Source: Capronia americana
Lineage: Eukaryota; Ascomycota; Eurotiomycetes; Chaetothyriales; Herpotrichiellaceae
NCBI GenBank assembly: GCA_016110215.1
Contig: JADWQD010000009.1
Location: 870,093-934,092, forward strand
Reading direction: 5' to 3'
DNA length: 64,000 nucleotides
Below the pieces are notes generated by a model. The model made no database searches, was not told where the DNA came from, and was given only the letters and a program-made list of their open reading frames with translations. Position numbers and translations under genes: made by a program. Each line of letters starts with the position of its first letter. The first letter of the stretch is position 1. Of this stretch, positions 40,699 to 53,251 are shown in pieces.

Positions 40699-42181
40699 TC
40701 TCGGTAGGCGATTTCCACTGGGGATATTTGTTTCGTCCGAGACCTAGTGACTGTGAAGAGGCTCTCTAGGGGAGAAGACGGTAAAGACGAAGCATGAGAA
40801 GGCTAAGCATATATGTAGCACTCAATGTCTGGACATAATGTGGCTGTAATGAGGAAAAGGGATGGTGAAGGATAGACGCGACTCCCCAAGCTGTGGTAAG
40901 GGCTTCCTACTTCCAGGAAGATCCAGTGGAAGGTGCGTTGCAGAGTTGGCTGACTGTCTTGCCGTTGATCACCTTAAGACTACTGTTTGACTGATTCGAC
41001 AATTCACATGCAGCAGGAGGGCTCGACTCGCAAATATGTGTTCTGGCCTTCGAGAACGAGAGACCATACACTCCCGACACGAATGTTACCCGCATCAACA
41101 GCGTGGCAGAAGGACTCATTGCTCTGGTCAGCTACATCTAGCGGACTAGAAACTACAGAGAGGATGTCTTCCCTCTGTACAGAACGAACAACTATTATAC
41201 ACGATGTACTGTGTCCCTAAATGTTTGTTTTGGCTGACGAATCTGGCCGGTATCGATCGATTGCTGTTGAGTAATCTGCTCCGGATACCAACAGGCTGTC
41301 CAAATCCAGCAGACATACGGCTTCGGGTGCGACGACTAATCGCCACTACTTCAAAAGGGCTGGCCGGAGACTGCTTGATGCGGCTGATCGGGGTTTATAT
41401 CTGATGTGCCCTTGTGTGAGGACCAACTCAATTGCTCGTGGAGCCTGAAATCACTGCTTCCGAAGTATCTTGCCGGTCGATGAAAAATGATGCCGCAAGA
41501 TCTTGCAGGGGTGGCTTGCCGGTTGTAGATGAAAAATGGGTTCAAGGCCGTGCATAACCTTCCTCATTACCAATATCGGCTGGTAAGCGCTTCAGGCTTG
41601 TTGCGTGTGCGAAGACCTGCTGCAAATTTCGGTTTGCCGTAGCTGGCTTCCCCCGGACAACACCCCTCAGTACGGTACAGCCAGCCTGATCCGGGACGTG
41701 TTGAGACTCGGGGGTTTGGTCAAGACAGGATAGGCCTCCTCTCCGTTGTTGTTTGATCCTTTGGACTTAATGATGGGCAGCGCCTTTGCGAAAGTCTGCG
41801 CTCACTCCTCGTCCGCCGCCCAGTGTCCCGGATCAGTAATGCTTGCATGATCTGCCTCCAGAGCCTGGACCTTCTGGCCAATCAGATACCTACCAAAAGG
41901 TTTCGATATCAACTTCAATGACGACTCAGGGGCCGGGTTCTCTTCATCTCCGGGCCAGATCCACATATTCAAGCAATCATTGCGACAAGGCTGACTGATA
42001 GCTTCTCTACCATAGTGGGCGAGAGCACTACAGCTCGACGCAGCCCATATATGGCGGGAATCCCCCAAATAGACGTGGCTCCTCCCCTCCACTGCGTCAG
42101 CCCACTGCTCAAGAAAGCCCTTTCGCGATCAGATTGTCCCGTGGACCTGCCTCGAAGTATACTGGTACCGACACCACCGCT
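40699..42181. promoter_or_regulatory. Long divergent intergenic region before the MFS transporter
   Basis: These 1.48 kb separate divergent starts. They contain an imperfect direct repeat (CTTGCCGGT … GATGAAAAATG) at 41469–41489 and 41515–41538. No gene is supported. Confidence 0.4.
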
Positions 42182-43990
42182 ATGGCCTCTCAAAAGCATA
42201 TCTCGTCATCGCAAGACCCATCGGAATCACCGTCCATCGTTCAAGAAAGTCAGACCGCTTCTGCTCTGGACCTGGTCCAGGACGAAAAGACTGTGCCGGT
42301 CGAAGTCGTCGACGACGTGGCAACAGTCCGCCCCATTCATGGCTGGAGGTGGTTTGTGGCGTGTCTTTCTATCTACACGACAGCCCTCCTTTATGGACTG
42401 GACACCACTATTGCGGCTGATGTGCAACCCGACATTGTCAAGTCACTTGGAGAAATCGAGAAGCTGACATGGGTGGGTGCCGGGTTCCCCCTGGGATCTG
42501 TCGCCATTATCCTCCCATTAGGCTATGCCTATGGCCTCTTCGAGCTCAAAACCCTTTACCTGGGATCTATCGTGTTGTTTGAAGCCGGCTCAGCTCTGTG
42601 CGGTGGAGCGCCAACGATGGACGCACTCATTGTTGGCAGAGTCATTGCTGGCGCAGGCGGAGCTGGAATGTATCTCGGCGTTCTGAACTATCTCGGCGTG
42701 TTCACAACATTGAGGGAACGCAGCTTCTATAATTCCCTGGTCGGCCTTGTCTGGTAAGCTAGAAAATACCTGTCGAAATGCTTCCTATTGACATTTGAGC
42801 AGGGGACTTGGGTGTATCTTGGGGCCCTTGGTAGGAGGTGGCTTCGCTGTGTCCTCTGCAACTTGGAGAGTAAGCAGCTACCCGTCAGACGATTATCTGG
42901 CTTGAATACGCTTGAGCTGACTCGACGTTGCTAGTGGTCCTTCTACATCAACTTGGTCCTTGCTGCTGTGATGGGACCGTTCCTCATATTTTACCTGCCA
43001 ACTCATTCATCTAGGCCGAACGAGAGGGTCATGAGTAAAATACGGAGGATGGATTGGGTGGGCATCGTGCTCATCGCAGCCGTCTACTGCACATATGCCA
43101 TGGCGCTGACCTTTGGAGGAGCGCAGTGGGCATGGGACAATTACCGCTTTGTCGTAACGATCGTCTTCTTCGGCCTCACTCTCCTCGGTTTCATCACCAG
43201 CCAGTACTTCACTATCCTGACAACGAAGGAGTATCGACTGTTCCCAGGACACTTCCTGCGACATCGTACCATGATCCTCCTCTTCATAGGGACTTCAGCT
43301 TGCAGCTCTACGATCTTCATCGGCGCGTACTATATCCCGCTGTTCTTCCAGTTCGCTCGATCCGATTCGGCAATAATGGCAGCAGTGCGTCTGTTGCCTT
43401 TCATCTGCGTTACCATCGCGGTTATCCTGCTGAATGGCGCATTGTTGCCGAGACTTGGCTACTACATGCCTTGGTATTTGCTGGCCGGTGTCTCTATGAC
43501 AGCTGGTGGTGCATGCATGTATACCATCGACTCTGACACTTCGCCTAGTCGGATATATGGTTACAGCATCCTGCTTGCCATCGGGTGTGGGGCAGGAAAT
43601 CAGGCCGGTTACAGTATTGCCGCCGCCAAGGTCAAACCAGAGGAGATTGCCGCAGCCATCGGCTTCATCAACGTCGCGCAAATCGGCAGTATTGTTATTT
43701 CACTGACCATCGCAGGTAGCGTCTTCCAGAACTTGGCATTCAGCAACCTGCGATCTGCCCTTGAGGGACATGGCTTCACCGAATCCGAGATCAGAAGTGC
43801 CGTGGCTGGGACACAGTCTGCAGTCTTTCAACGTGGTACCAGAGAAGTCCAACAGTTAGCAGTCCAGGCCATCATCAAAGCAATGGACAGCGTCTTCACT
43901 CTTCCTATTGCTGCAGGAGCAGTGACCCTGGTCAGCTCGATATTCATGCGAAGAGAGAAGCTGTTCATGAAGGCTGTCGCGGGGGGTTGA
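42182..43990 (+). CDS. MFS transporter, DHA2-like drug/metabolite efflux type
   Basis: Three exons (42182–42753, 42803–42869, 42935–43990) encode 564 residues. The soluble N-terminus of about 55 residues is followed by helices with family motifs: YGLDTTIAADVQP in helix 1, VGAGFPLGSVAIILPLGYAYG, GRVIAGAGGAGMYLGVLNY, and the antiporter motif C formed across the exon 1–2 junction, WGLGCILGPLVGGGFA. The size and helix density suit the 14-helix DHA2 group, which exports drugs, toxins or metabolites by proton antiport at the plasma or vacuolar membrane. The ATG at 42182 follows no in-frame ATG upstream. Introns are 49 and 65 nt. The substrate is unknown and no adjacent biosynthetic gene points to one. 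Confidence 0.9.
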
Positions 43991-46722
43991 ATGAATTTCA
44001 GGGCTCCTGGATTTCCATAATTGTCCAATGTCATCTCTTCTGCCGAGTTTGATACCAATAGTGGACACCAGGCGATTTGGCGGTTAGAATTTATTGGCCA
44101 ATGCGTACTTGCAGTTTCCGACTGGACCAGAGGGCAAGAATGAGCCGAGCCTGGGCTGAAAATCAACGCAGCCTATTCGAACTTCGTTCAACAAGGATCA
44201 CGGAGGACGGTGGAGAGGTAGATAGACCGTCCGTTGTATTTGAAATGCTCGAGGACAATGCAGGCCTTTTCTTCCCCAGCATCTCGGGCACCTTATCGCA
44301 CCCCTGTCTGGCCCCCGACCCTCTACGGCGGCCCGAGGCTGTCTGGGCAAGGCTGAGACCCGATCTTTTCTCGGATTTTGTGCCCGACGGCATTTCGGTG
44401 AACCGCCGGCAAGTTGCTCACACATGCCCAGTCGCGTGGCTGAAATGCTTTCGGGTAAATTCTTCTTGGATCTGAGCGCTTCTGCACGGGAAGCTCTCGC
44501 GGATGGGTCATGGTTGCCGTTTCATGCCGCTGGGGGCGGGGCGCCGAACGGGTCGGTTGATGCTTCTGAAAAAGGGGTGGCTGACCAACACGAGGAATGT
44601 GCAGTCCCGGGAACTGACAGTTCGATCGGCATGCAAGACTCCCTCCTGACTCGACCCGCTCGGTCGACAAGCCCTACTACTGCCCCGTACCTCGCCCTAG
44701 GTTAACGTGCGGCTAGGAGGAAGCCGCTCAAAGTTCCTAGAAAATCCGAGATCGTAGGTGAGACTAGGAAACCACGCCGTGGGCTTTTTCACCTGACGCA
44801 CGGACGTTTATCAACTCCCCCTTTCTCGTTCCTCTAAGAAATCGCAGCATAGATCAGTGTTCTAACACACGGGGACACTTTGGTAAGCTAGGAATCTAAT
44901 ACCAGGTTCAAGCGACCGCGGTCTCGTGGAGCGTCGTCTGGGATACGACGGTCCCCAAAGCCTCGCAGGCCTGGGCTCCTATTTGAAGGCTGCCCGGAGG
45001 TCGCTGCTAAGCGAACCAACCTGCCGAGAGGTCGACGCCTCAGAGTGCAGGAACCTACACCCTCTTCACCAAAGCCTGACCGCCCCATTGTTCACATTTG
45101 GGCCTTTGGTACCAGCTGCCCTCGCCGGGGAATCCCCAAGCAATACCCTGCTGTCCCGCTATGTTCATCAGATGTTAGGAATCAGTTTTGTGTGGCAGCA
45201 CTCGAGTTGTACAGAGCCCACTGCTGTGGCTGTCTCTGCTCCATTGCTGTCTTCGGGAAAATGGTTTTCTGTAGCTGCGGATGCTGTGCAAGTGGCTGGT
45301 GGCTCATTTGATCAGGACTCCAGGCCCTGACTCAAGCGGGAGCATCCTCGCCAACGGGCTTGGTGCTCAGAACACCTCCGGACTAGAAGTCACTCTGGGG
45401 CGGCTGTCACTTCTGAGGACCAATGACCTTGTGACCACAACCGTGTTAGGCCGGTGTACTGCCACCGTGGATCGGGACTACAAAGGAAGGGAGATACTGC
45501 CGATGGATGGAGTCAATTCAGCAGGGGTCTCCGAATTGGCATTGGGCTGACAGCTGTTGCGAGAAACAGTAGCCAACCGTTCGATGAGCGAGCGCCTTTT
45601 TGGTATTCGTCTCCCATTCTTCACAGACGCGAGCTGGTCAATACGGGGGTGGCCCGGCTCGACATGCAGCTCCAAAAGGGGCTCTTCAAGTGGTATCGGC
45701 GCGATCTCTCGATACCCCCCAGTGCCGTCTTGAAGGCATGTATGCATCTCGATTTCCAGGTGCTTTGACAGAGCAAGTCTTGTCCACGCACATTTATCCA
45801 TCAGCCTCAACAGAGTCAGCCGTGGTTCTGCATCACGCGCGGAACACTGCCTCCTACATACACGCTTCCGTGACCGACCAACTCGGCAATCCCCGTGCTC
45901 GAGAGCCAGCACAGGTCTTGCCATAGGCGTTGACTGCGGAAATTCTGCAAGCTGGCCTCTCATTGCTGGCCTTATTTGCTTTCCGCCGCGCTAATCGCTC
46001 ACTACCAGGATCGCCTAAGTCATGGCTTCCAGAACACCGGCGTTGCATATGCTCGAGTGTTACACAGAGCCAACCCAGAAAGATCACGCTTGTTCGCTTT
46101 GGCGAAAAAAAATTAATATTCCAAAGTGCCATCCTATGCTTGATACGGCATGGCTCTCGTGGAAGGCTTTCCCACAACCCTAATGGCCAGAGTCAAGCCC
46201 TCGGCCTCCGCAGGCACGTACTGGCCACGGTTGATATGGAACAACAAATGGGTCCCTTCGCCCTTTCACCAGTAAAAACCCTGGATTACCGGATCCACGA
46301 GCTTCGTCGCTGTTTGTTTAATGGCATCTGATCAAGAAAGTGTCAGAATATGAGCCTGCTGGGGGAAGACAATCCCGTCTCATCATCCAGAAGCACTGCC
46401 AGCCAGTTGGGCACTGAGCAAAACTCTATTCTGGCGGCCACACGTTCCGTGCTGCGTTGTTGTCACGCCGTGAGTGCACACACGAGGTCTCACCGCTCCT
46501 TCAGTTTGATCCAGAGGATGTGGAAGCCAGATGTTCATATAGTGCTGAGCCACCCCATCTTGTTTCACTTTGGTCTTCCTCGACACCTACCCTTTTTAAC
46601 GTCAACATCCATCAACGTCAACTCTTGGTTCCCATTCCGGACTGAGCCGGAAGTTTTCACCATCTCCTTCTCTTTCCAAGTCTTGTGATACTGTCAAGGC
46701 TCACCTCAATCTTGATTCCAGC
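43991..46722. other. Left part of a 9-kb gene-poor block
   Basis: I can support no gene in these 2.7 kb. Frames of 100–160 codons occur on both strands (for example minus 45478–45963) but carry stops on either side, show no codon bias and have no splice signals that extend them. Base composition is near even, so repeat-induced point mutation is not evident. Confidence 0.4.
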
Positions 46723-47087
46723 ATGCCGCAACACCAATCCAGCAGAAGCGCCCAGTTGCATTCGGCGAGAAGAAGGGCGGCGGGACAGAGACGTCCGGTG
46801 TCATTCTCTCTCAGACGCTACTTGCGTCGAGACGAGACTTCGGATATGTTGCGATTGGGCATACCGACCGTTCATCTGAGGCGAGACCGACTGCGGGCAA
46901 CGCTTGACGCTGTACTGTCGGTCCTGGAAACTCCAGGCCGACGCGAAGACGTGCAACAGCAGCATGACCTGGGTAGGTCGACAGCTGCCTGGAGGAGGTT
47001 TTTCTCTGTATGACATCCTCAGCTAACAAACTCTTAGCCTTTGTCGGAGCTCAGTTTTCTGACACCTCGAGTCCATGGTATGGATGA
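46723..47087 (+). CDS. Candidate small Arg-rich spliced gene
   Basis: An ATG at 46723 follows a pyrimidine-rich leader and opens an 83-codon exon (46723–46972) rich in Arg. A GTAGGT donor at 46973, a GCTAACA branch site and a TTAG acceptor at 47036–47037 define a 65-nt intron. The second exon (47038–47087) continues the phase for 16 codons to TGA. The 99-residue product is basic with helical stretches (DRLRATLDAVLSVLETPG). I do not recognise it, and it has no signal peptide. The intron signals are the main support; chance is not excluded. Confidence 0.3.
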
Positions 47088-48726
47088 CGCGGTCCCTCAA
47101 GAGTCGTCCTCCGCGGTCGCCTCCAGGGCTAGGACGACTCCCACTGAGTGACCCATGGCTGTGTCTAAGACCGATGCCGAGAGGGTGCCTCGCCATGGAC
47201 TGTGCTGCGAAACCGCCCTAGACGACCACCCCAGCAAGGCACTGTGGTTCATACTTTTGGCACACCCATCCCTCTGTTCGGTGTCTTGGTTCTGTGTATC
47301 AGGTCCAGTCGGACGTGGCGTACGGAGTATTTGGCGAAGAAGGCGTGTCTCTTAACGAGGATGGATGGAGGGAAAATATCTGCCGCCGTCAATTTTGGGT
47401 CGGAAGGCGTGCGTCCCGGCGGTCTGGTCCCGACAGGCGAAGAGGAACCGCTAAGGGGGCAGCCTAAGGAGAAAAAAATGTTTCCACGAGGGAGATAAGC
47501 GGCCATGGGCGAGAGGGTAGAGTGCAAGGGTACAGGTCTGTGTCGGGACCGATGCTGCTGCTCCTACTGTGACATGGTAGCGAACAAAAAGATCTGGCTG
47601 GCATGTCCCTGGGAAGCTAAACGTGTCGCCACGCGGTATGCGGTGTGAGAAGCTTGCAGCCAACTGGTTACCTTACATAGCTGGTCCCGGTTCGCAGGAC
47701 AAGCACGGGCAGAGCAGATCCCATAGATGCTATATTGTGACACCAGAAGAAGACCTTTGAGCCGCAGAAGAGCTGGGAACCTCCTCGACCCTGCCTCTGG
47801 TCCTGGTCCTGGCCCTAGCCCTGACATTTGACCCCCCGCAGCGTAGACAGTAGTCCGGCTCCAGCCCCCTGGTATTTCGCACAGAAGAGCACGGATAGAT
47901 TGTGTGTGTCTCTCTCTCACACGCATGCGACATGGATGGCTGCATGCTCATGCGTCTACAATGCATGAACAAGGAGGGAAAAAATGACGCGGGCGGATCT
48001 TGCATGCACAGCCATCCACATAGGACACATACGGGTACTGTATCAGAAGCCAACGACAGGAGCTGCGCAGGCAGGGTGTCCTAGAAGCAGGGCAGAGAGG
48101 GACAGCCCCTCCTAGTGAGCGAGACTGAGCGGCGCGCTTCGCTAAAACACAAGCACACCCCCTCGTGAATGATGGGCTTGCCGCACATCCACCTCCCTGC
48201 TGTAGTCGTAGTCGTACCGATCCCTGGGGTGAATGACTGGGTCAATGCACTGGCTGGCTGGTTGGCTCGCTGGCTGGGTGACCGTTCTGGCTGTCTGTCT
48301 GTCATTCTTTCCCTGCCATGCACAGGGAAGGGGGAAGGGGCTGGCTACAGTACTCCGTACGTACCTACCTCGAGTACAGAATGATCATTCCGACCTCGTA
48401 TCGTAATCACGCCCCCCCTCCCCTCCCCCGTCCATCCTTCGAGCCAACTCTGCGAGTACAGAGGCAGGCGGGCGGGCACGCGGGCACGCAGGGCATTCCA
48501 CGGAATTCTAAGTCGCGGCGCAACGCCCAAAGCCGCCCGATTACTCCTGCCTAATGAGGGCGCTGGGGGCGCTGGAGGCGGCGTGACCCTGGTGCCTCTC
48601 TGCTCGAACGAGTTAAGCCGCGTAGGCCGCTCCATGGGTTCGCGACATCGGATTGCGCCATCGAGACTTGGCGCTTTCCCGCCACACGACGCGCGACGCA
48701 GGATGCAGGGAAGAGGACGGGGGCGT

Positions 48727-48750
48727 TGTATGTATGTATGTATGTATGTA
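48727..48750. repeat. (TGTA)n microsatellite
   Basis: About six perfect units of TGTA in non-coding sequence. Confidence 0.85.
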
Positions 48751-50028
48751 CGAGTAGTTTGTAGTTAAGTTGTTGAACACCATAGGCGGTTGTCAGGCAG
48801 TCAGTGTGATGGTGATGGTAATGGCTAGGAGTGAGTGAGTGAGTGATCGATCGGCCAGACGGGACAACCTGCTCTGCTCTGCTGCTCTGCTCTGCATTGC
48901 CAATGATCACTCGCTATGACATGATGGTTGTGTTACACACGAGGACGGACCGGGCTCTACTCGATGCGGACTCGAGATTCCAGGCTGCGGCTGCTCGGCA
49001 GCAATTCCCTCGACACTCCAGCGGCGCTTTCGCTGGAGCCGAAGGGTGGTGGAAGAGTGGGAACTGTCCGCCAACCTGCCCTGCGCGTGCCTGCCGGAGA
49101 GTTACCTCCCTCGTACTGGTGGTCGTAGTCAAATCGGCTTTCTCATGAGGCGGTACTACCATGTCGCCTACTGGGTGCCTACAGTAGAAGCAAGGAGGTG
49201 ATGTTATGGTCTCAAACCTAATGTCACGGTCCGAAGAGATAGAGTTCATCCTACGAGACTCCCTTTTTTTGGCGCCCCGCGTGCGCCAAAAGCTTCCGGG
49301 GGGGGAGGGGAACTAACTTAAGCGCCCACAGCAGTGACTAGGGTGCTAGGGTCGTGAAATTGCGCCATGCCCAAGTGAGGAGACTTCGACCCTCGGGGAC
49401 AGCGTCACACCACGTGACAGCGCCTAACCGAGTCAAGGCCGCGCCTGGAGATTCCCTCGACGTCATTTTCGCGCCGCCGATTTCACTCTCCACCATCGAA
49501 GCTGTCACCTCACCAGCTCGAACGACAAAATGAAGAAGATCAGCCGAGAGTAGACGACAGGCTACGAAATAACCGGTACGGAGGACCGAGTACTCGTGCT
49601 TCATTTGAGTCGGTGGATCGGGACGGCAAGCAAATACTCGTGTCCTGCAACTCACGCCCCAGCGACCATTCCACGCGCCGCTTCTGTTTCACCTTTGGCG
49701 TCCGCATGCTGTGGGAAGCCCTGTACTGTAGCCAGCGTGCAGTGAAGAAGCGTCCGCACCGAGCGGCTACTCTCATGATTCATGCTCGTCTGTGACTCGC
49801 AGGTTCAACCACGCGACCTCGAATGACAAATTCACACCTGCTGCCAACCACAGAGGTTGGAACATTGTGGTACAGCAGCATGCGAGCCTGTGCCCGCTGT
49901 GCGAGGTGAGGTCATTAATGATCAACTAGGTCAGTCATGGCAGGAGAGCGCACGACATGTGGCCGCGCAGTCTTCGCTTTTTGCTCAGCAACCAAAGTCC
50001 GCTCGCTTCAACGTCGACTCTCGGAATA

Positions 50029-50056
50029 CAGCACAGCACAGCACAGCACAGCACAG
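50029..50056. repeat. (GCACA)n microsatellite
   Basis: About five to six perfect pentanucleotide units in the gene-poor block. Confidence 0.85.
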
Positions 50057-51803
50057 TACGAGTACAAACCCTGCGAGAGGACGAAAGAGGGCAGTTTCGC
50101 GACTTGCTTTTGCGGAGGCCCGCTCGCCTCGACCGGACCAACTTCCCCGCAACTCATGTGGTTGCACGGCGGGAGACCAAACCGTTTAGCTGCAGACTTC
50201 ATGCGCGCCGCAGGTACGTACCTCGACTCCTGTCCCGTGATTGTGGCACCTTGTTTCCATGGCTCTCTGCAAGGTCGAATCCTCTTAGTATGAAGGTTTG
50301 CAGAGTGAGTCACGATAGGCACGCATGGCATTGGACGGGCTATGTCCGACTGTGCCTCGAAGCAAGCATGCGGAAAGACGGAAAGGAACATTTCTGTGTA
50401 CCCGGTGAACCCCTCTGCCAATCCACGATCGCCCGGCTGATGCGCCCGAAATCCTCCTGCGCCAAAAAGCGACCGTTGACCGACATCCACTCGTGACTAT
50501 GACATCGACGACGGCTTAGACCCCAATGAATCACCCACCGAAGCTTAGACCCGGAAGCATTTGCTGGCTTCCGCAAACCCAATCCTAATCGCCGTTTCCA
50601 GCTGCTCCACACGCAAGGCTCGTTCTTCAGGGAGAGATCAAGTCTGCCATCACCAGCCTCCCAGTGTCCCGGGACACTCGAACCCCACGCTACGGCAAGT
50701 TAACTTCGCTTCCGCGACGACCCTAAGTGAACCTAAGCAGTTCCTCATTACGCTGACGAGCTCTCACGGTGACATGAGTCGTGCTGGGCTCGAGCTTCGA
50801 CTAGTATGATGGCACGGCAGAAACAGTCGCCGCTGCCCCTGTCCATGTCGAAGATTCGTCTCCCCGATGCTAGCCGTTCGCAAGTTTCGCTATGTCGTAC
50901 GGCACTGCCCGTGGCTAGCAGAGCTTCCGATCCTCGTTGTCTGGCGGACCGATCCGCCGAGCTTCGGTCATCAATGGGAGAAGAGTGAGATTGCTCCGTA
51001 ATACTCGTTCTCTTGGCGTGTCATCTGTCCTTGCGCCCGGTCTGTATCCTCGCTCATCTGGACAACGGGGAAGACTCACATACGGCAGGCCAAGCGCTAG
51101 CAACGCGCGCGGTAGGACAACCTTTTCGCCATGTTGTTCCCCGTCTCCTGGATCCCTGTCCTGCCAGTCTAGGAGCGATGCCGACCTCTGCTGCTGATCA
51201 GGCTGTCAATGGACGTCTTCCAGTTCGACGAGATTGGACTCCTCGCGGCTCCGGACCGTCATCCTGGCGCGAGGCGAACTGTCAGCTCGAGGCGGATCGA
51301 TACTGATACTGGTCGATTGGTGTGGGAAGAGTCTACTCTAACTCCCCCTAGGCAAATCTGCACGGCAGCAGCGAGACCTGCCGCTCGGCCTGGCTGCCAC
51401 GACTGTGGTAGAATCGGGCCTGCAGTCAAACCCGTGCCCGCCAACAAGCAGGTTTCCGTGATCTGCACTCGGCCTATTCAAGAGACGGGACGCAGCAATA
51501 GGTCGGTTCACTCTGGGGATTTGGCCGGCCTGGCTCTTCTCCCACTCACTGCGAGGCCGAGTCACTCCAATACCCAAGAAAGGGGATTAGACACCATAGG
51601 TCAGGCGACTAGCGATATAAAAATCCGCTGTCCTCATCCGAATCGTTCGAATTGTCCCATGGTCTCCTCCCTCAAGTTGCGTAAACGCCCGAGACAAATC
51701 TTTGAACCCATTCCATAGTCTTTTCCCGCAACCCGCCCCTTTGAGACAACGTCTGTCACCTCTGTCGGCGCTATAGTGATCCACTAGATTGTCATTTGTC
51801 TCG

Positions 51804-52154
51804 ATGGCAGCGCCGATCTGGTCGCCCAGAAGCGACGATCCTACCGTTCTTCAAGGCCCCGAGCCAGCCCACAACCCGGGCTGCAATGTCCAAGCACAGC
51901 CACGAGCAGACCACGCACAGAACAAACCAGGCACCGAGCCCAATGCACTCGACGGTGTTGAGGACCAGAGCGACGCGGGAACGATCAAGGCCATGAACGA
52001 GCATGATTTTGGTAGGTGCAAACAACACGAATTTGCATGGCCAGTCCGCTGACCATAATCCACAGCGCACATGGGGTCGCAGTTCGATGCCCCGGAGAAC
52101 ATGCCAGAGCGACGCCCGAAAGGCAAGCACTCTCACCTTGCCGCGAGACTGTAG
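51804..52154 (+). CDS. Candidate small spliced gene, 98 residues
   Basis: Two exons (51804–52011 and 52066–52154) flank a 54-nt GT–AG intron with a GTAGGT donor, a CTGACC branch site and a CACAG acceptor. Exon 1 reads MAAPIWSPRSDDPTVLQGPE and continues polar and acidic to AMNEHDF. The split codon then leads into AHMGSQFDAPENMPERRPKG and a basic end, KHSHLAARL. Codon use resembles the neighbouring real genes. There is no signal peptide, membrane helix or known domain. The conserved-looking second-exon block and the phase match make this better supported than other small frames in the region. Function is unknown. Confidence 0.45.
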
Positions 52155-53251
52155 AGCAGTATTCGATGTCTCCAAAATATCGAAGCGCCGGAATACCTTC
52201 CGCCCCGTCCTGCGCACGATCTTGCAGCATCCAGTATATCGTCTCCTTTTCTTTGCGTCTCAGAGGTCGCATCTCAGCTTTTCACTTTGCATCCACTTGT
52301 TTGCTCCAGCTTTCACTTTGCATCTACTTGTTTGCTCCAGCCTTCACATACCGGGCGTACCAACCCACAGGCAGATTTACAACCCAGCAATCACGATTTC
52401 CTAACACGGTCTCACGATCTTTCACCGCCCCCGCAATTGGACTGGGGTTTCCATCACCTTCGTGGCACGGCACCTGTCATATTTCCCTACGTGTCGAGGC
52501 CGACACGTCGCACAGAACTCGAGGTCGAGATGTGACATGAGGGTGTAACGTGTGGCGGAGGGGGGGGGGCCTGCACCGCACCGTAAAGGAACGTGGTGTG
52601 GCGTGGCGTGGCATGCCATCATCGCACCGGGCACACGCGACCAAGGCGCACCCCGAAGAGGAGAGGGGAGGAGAGGAGAGGTGCATGAACGTGGCAATGG
52701 AGCTTTAATGCCTCGGCGCAGATCGTGCTCGTGTCACGACGATGTATCGTCTCAGCAGTCGTCTTCATGTCGTTATGCAGGTCCGCCCCGGTTAGATTCG
52801 GCATTATTTTTCCCTTGTGTACTAGTGTAGACAGATGAGATGACTCTCTCGTTGTCCCAATATGCAAAGCCAAATCCTGTATCCACGTGTCTTTAGTACG
52901 TATGGCTGCCACATGCTTTGGTGTAACGATAATAATGATGATGATGACGAAAACGGATAACGCATCAGCTGTCCAAGTGTGTGTTTGGTCAATCGTGCTT
53001 CACGTATTGTATCGCAGCCAGCCGCGGATCGTATGGATCTGTGTCAGCCACGAATAGAGAGCGCCGCGCCATTCCCGAGCAGAGCTTGAGCATCGTTTGA
53101 ATAGGAAGTCTCCCTAGCAGCGGCAGCAGTAGCGTGGGTGAGTGACTGATATTTCAGTCAACGGCACATCGCCGGCCTTCGTTGGCCGGAGAAGAGAGGG
53201 GGTAAAAAGGCCGACAGGTTTGACGCGTCTGCCAGACGGTCCCGCGCAAGA
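52155..53251. other. Intergenic region with tandem and homopolymer repeats
   Basis: No gene is supported in 1.1 kb. It contains a 31-bp tandem duplication (52278–52340), a G10-type run at about 52560–52570, a GGAGA-rich tract near 52660–52680 and a GAT run near 52935. Confidence 0.45.
52278..52340. repeat. 31-bp tandem duplication
   Basis: Two adjacent units ending ACTTGTTTGCTCCAG differ by a single substitution and one T. They lie about 120 bp after the small gene at 51804–52154. Confidence 0.8.

Larger units (their letters stand above)
47088..51803. other. Gene-poor block with simple repeats
   Basis: No convincing gene in 4.7 kb. It contains a (TGTA)n run at about 48727–48750, a (GCACA)n run at 50029–50056, and several CT- or GA-rich tracts. 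A 118-codon frame at 49937–50293 and a 169-codon frame at 51209–51718 start with ATG but have no domain; the first runs through the GCACA microsatellite. Confidence 0.4.

Noticed and set aside
49937..50293. 118-codon frame with ATG in the gene-poor block
   Set aside because: It runs through a GCACA microsatellite, overlaps several other frames and has no domain or intron support, although its codon use is not bad.
51209..51718. 169-codon frame with ATG
   Set aside because: Composition is Arg/Pro/Ser-rich without any fold-like pattern, and no splice or promoter signal supports it.
43991..53251. RIP-degraded transposon graveyard
   Set aside because: Base composition is near even and there is no visible TpA excess or long repeat pair, so RIP is not supported by eye.
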